The notes below the pieces were generated by a model. The model did no database searches. It was given only the letters and a program-made list of their open reading frames with translations, and was not told the origin of the DNA. From Phycisphaerae bacterium (GTDB lineage Bacteria > Planctomycetota > Phycisphaerae > SM23-33): 6,536 nt of DNA. The DNA lies in the NCBI GenBank assembly GCA_030628445.1, contig DAOVQV010000091.1, forward strand, positions 1 through 6,536, given 5' to 3'. Both the position numbers and the translations under genes were made by a program. Positions 6,443-6,536 of the stretch are shown piece after piece (the first letter of the stretch is position 1; every line of letters starts with the position of its first letter).

Positions 6443-6519
6443 TCCTCCTTCGCTGAAGCTTCCGACGAGGACAGCTATGCGGGGCAGGACGGTGCCTGGC
6501 AGCCCGTGGTAAAAGTGGC
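6443..6519. other. Short downstream spacer, nothing recognised
   Basis: The bases between the protease stop and the edge hairpin hold no gene or clear motif that I can support. Confidence 0.5.
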
Positions 6520-6536
6520 ATGGGCGTCTCGCCCAT
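6520..6536 (+). terminator. Hairpin at the right edge, possible terminator or dispersed repeat
   Basis: ATGGGCG (6520-6526), loop TCT, then CGCCCAT (6530-6536): a perfect 7-bp GC-rich stem that reaches the last base, so it may be longer and any following T-run is out of view. Its place about 80 bp after the protease stop suits an intrinsic terminator. It could equally be one copy of a short palindromic repeat family. Confidence 0.45.

Noticed and set aside
1..6536. CRISPR arrays, tRNA or rRNA genes, insertion sequences
   Set aside because: No regularly spaced repeats, cloverleaf-like segments, rRNA segments or transposase motifs were seen on either strand.

Overview
The window carries most of a four-gene operon for a soluble NAD-reducing [NiFe] hydrogenase (group 3d, hoxF-hoxU-hoxY-hoxH) on the minus strand, and one divergent plus-strand gene for a secreted zinc metalloprotease with a PEP-CTERM anchor. 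The DNA is GC-rich. A C-terminal Pro-Glu-Pro / hydrophobic / Arg-rich tail on a metalloprotease with a PPC-like domain is typical of Planctomycetota, especially Phycisphaerae-type lineages. The host is therefore probably a high-GC planctomycete or similar bacterium with a fermentative or H2-linked lifestyle. This assignment is inferred from protein style, not from a marker gene.

Layout, right to left on the minus strand: hoxF (2653-4452, diaphorase subunit with a fused NuoE-like N-terminus), hoxU (1922-2623, Fe-S electron-transfer subunit), hoxY (1340-1885, small hydrogenase subunit) and hoxH (1-1322, catalytic large subunit, cut by the left edge). Gaps between genes are 29, 36 and 17 bp with no room for promoters, so this is one transcript. 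HoxH takes electrons from H2 at the Ni-Fe site and passes them through the HoxY cluster and the HoxU Fe-S chain to FMN in HoxF, where NAD+ is reduced. The reverse reaction disposes of NADH electrons as H2. The gene order is that of the Ralstonia/Cupriavidus soluble hydrogenase. A maturation endopeptidase (hoxW/hyaD type) would be expected beyond the left edge.

The 661-bp stretch between the divergent hoxF and protease start codons (4453-5113) has no convincing gene but holds several ordered motifs: a pair of near-identical 10-mers spaced exactly 20 bp, a 9-bp perfect inverted repeat with TACAAT in each arm, a 14-bp GC palindrome, a short GTGA/TCAC dyad, and a very good extended -10 promoter (TTGCCA-17-TGGTACAAT) for the protease gene.

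The protease (5114-6442) has a signal peptide, the metzincin zinc motif, a Met-turn, a PPC-like beta domain and a PEP-CTERM tail. A hairpin reaches the right edge of the window after it. No tRNA, rRNA, CRISPR or insertion sequence was recognised. The hydrogenase genes belong to a known family; the least explained parts are the shared regulatory region, the altered cysteine set in the NuoE-like domain of HoxF, and the cell-surface-type protease.
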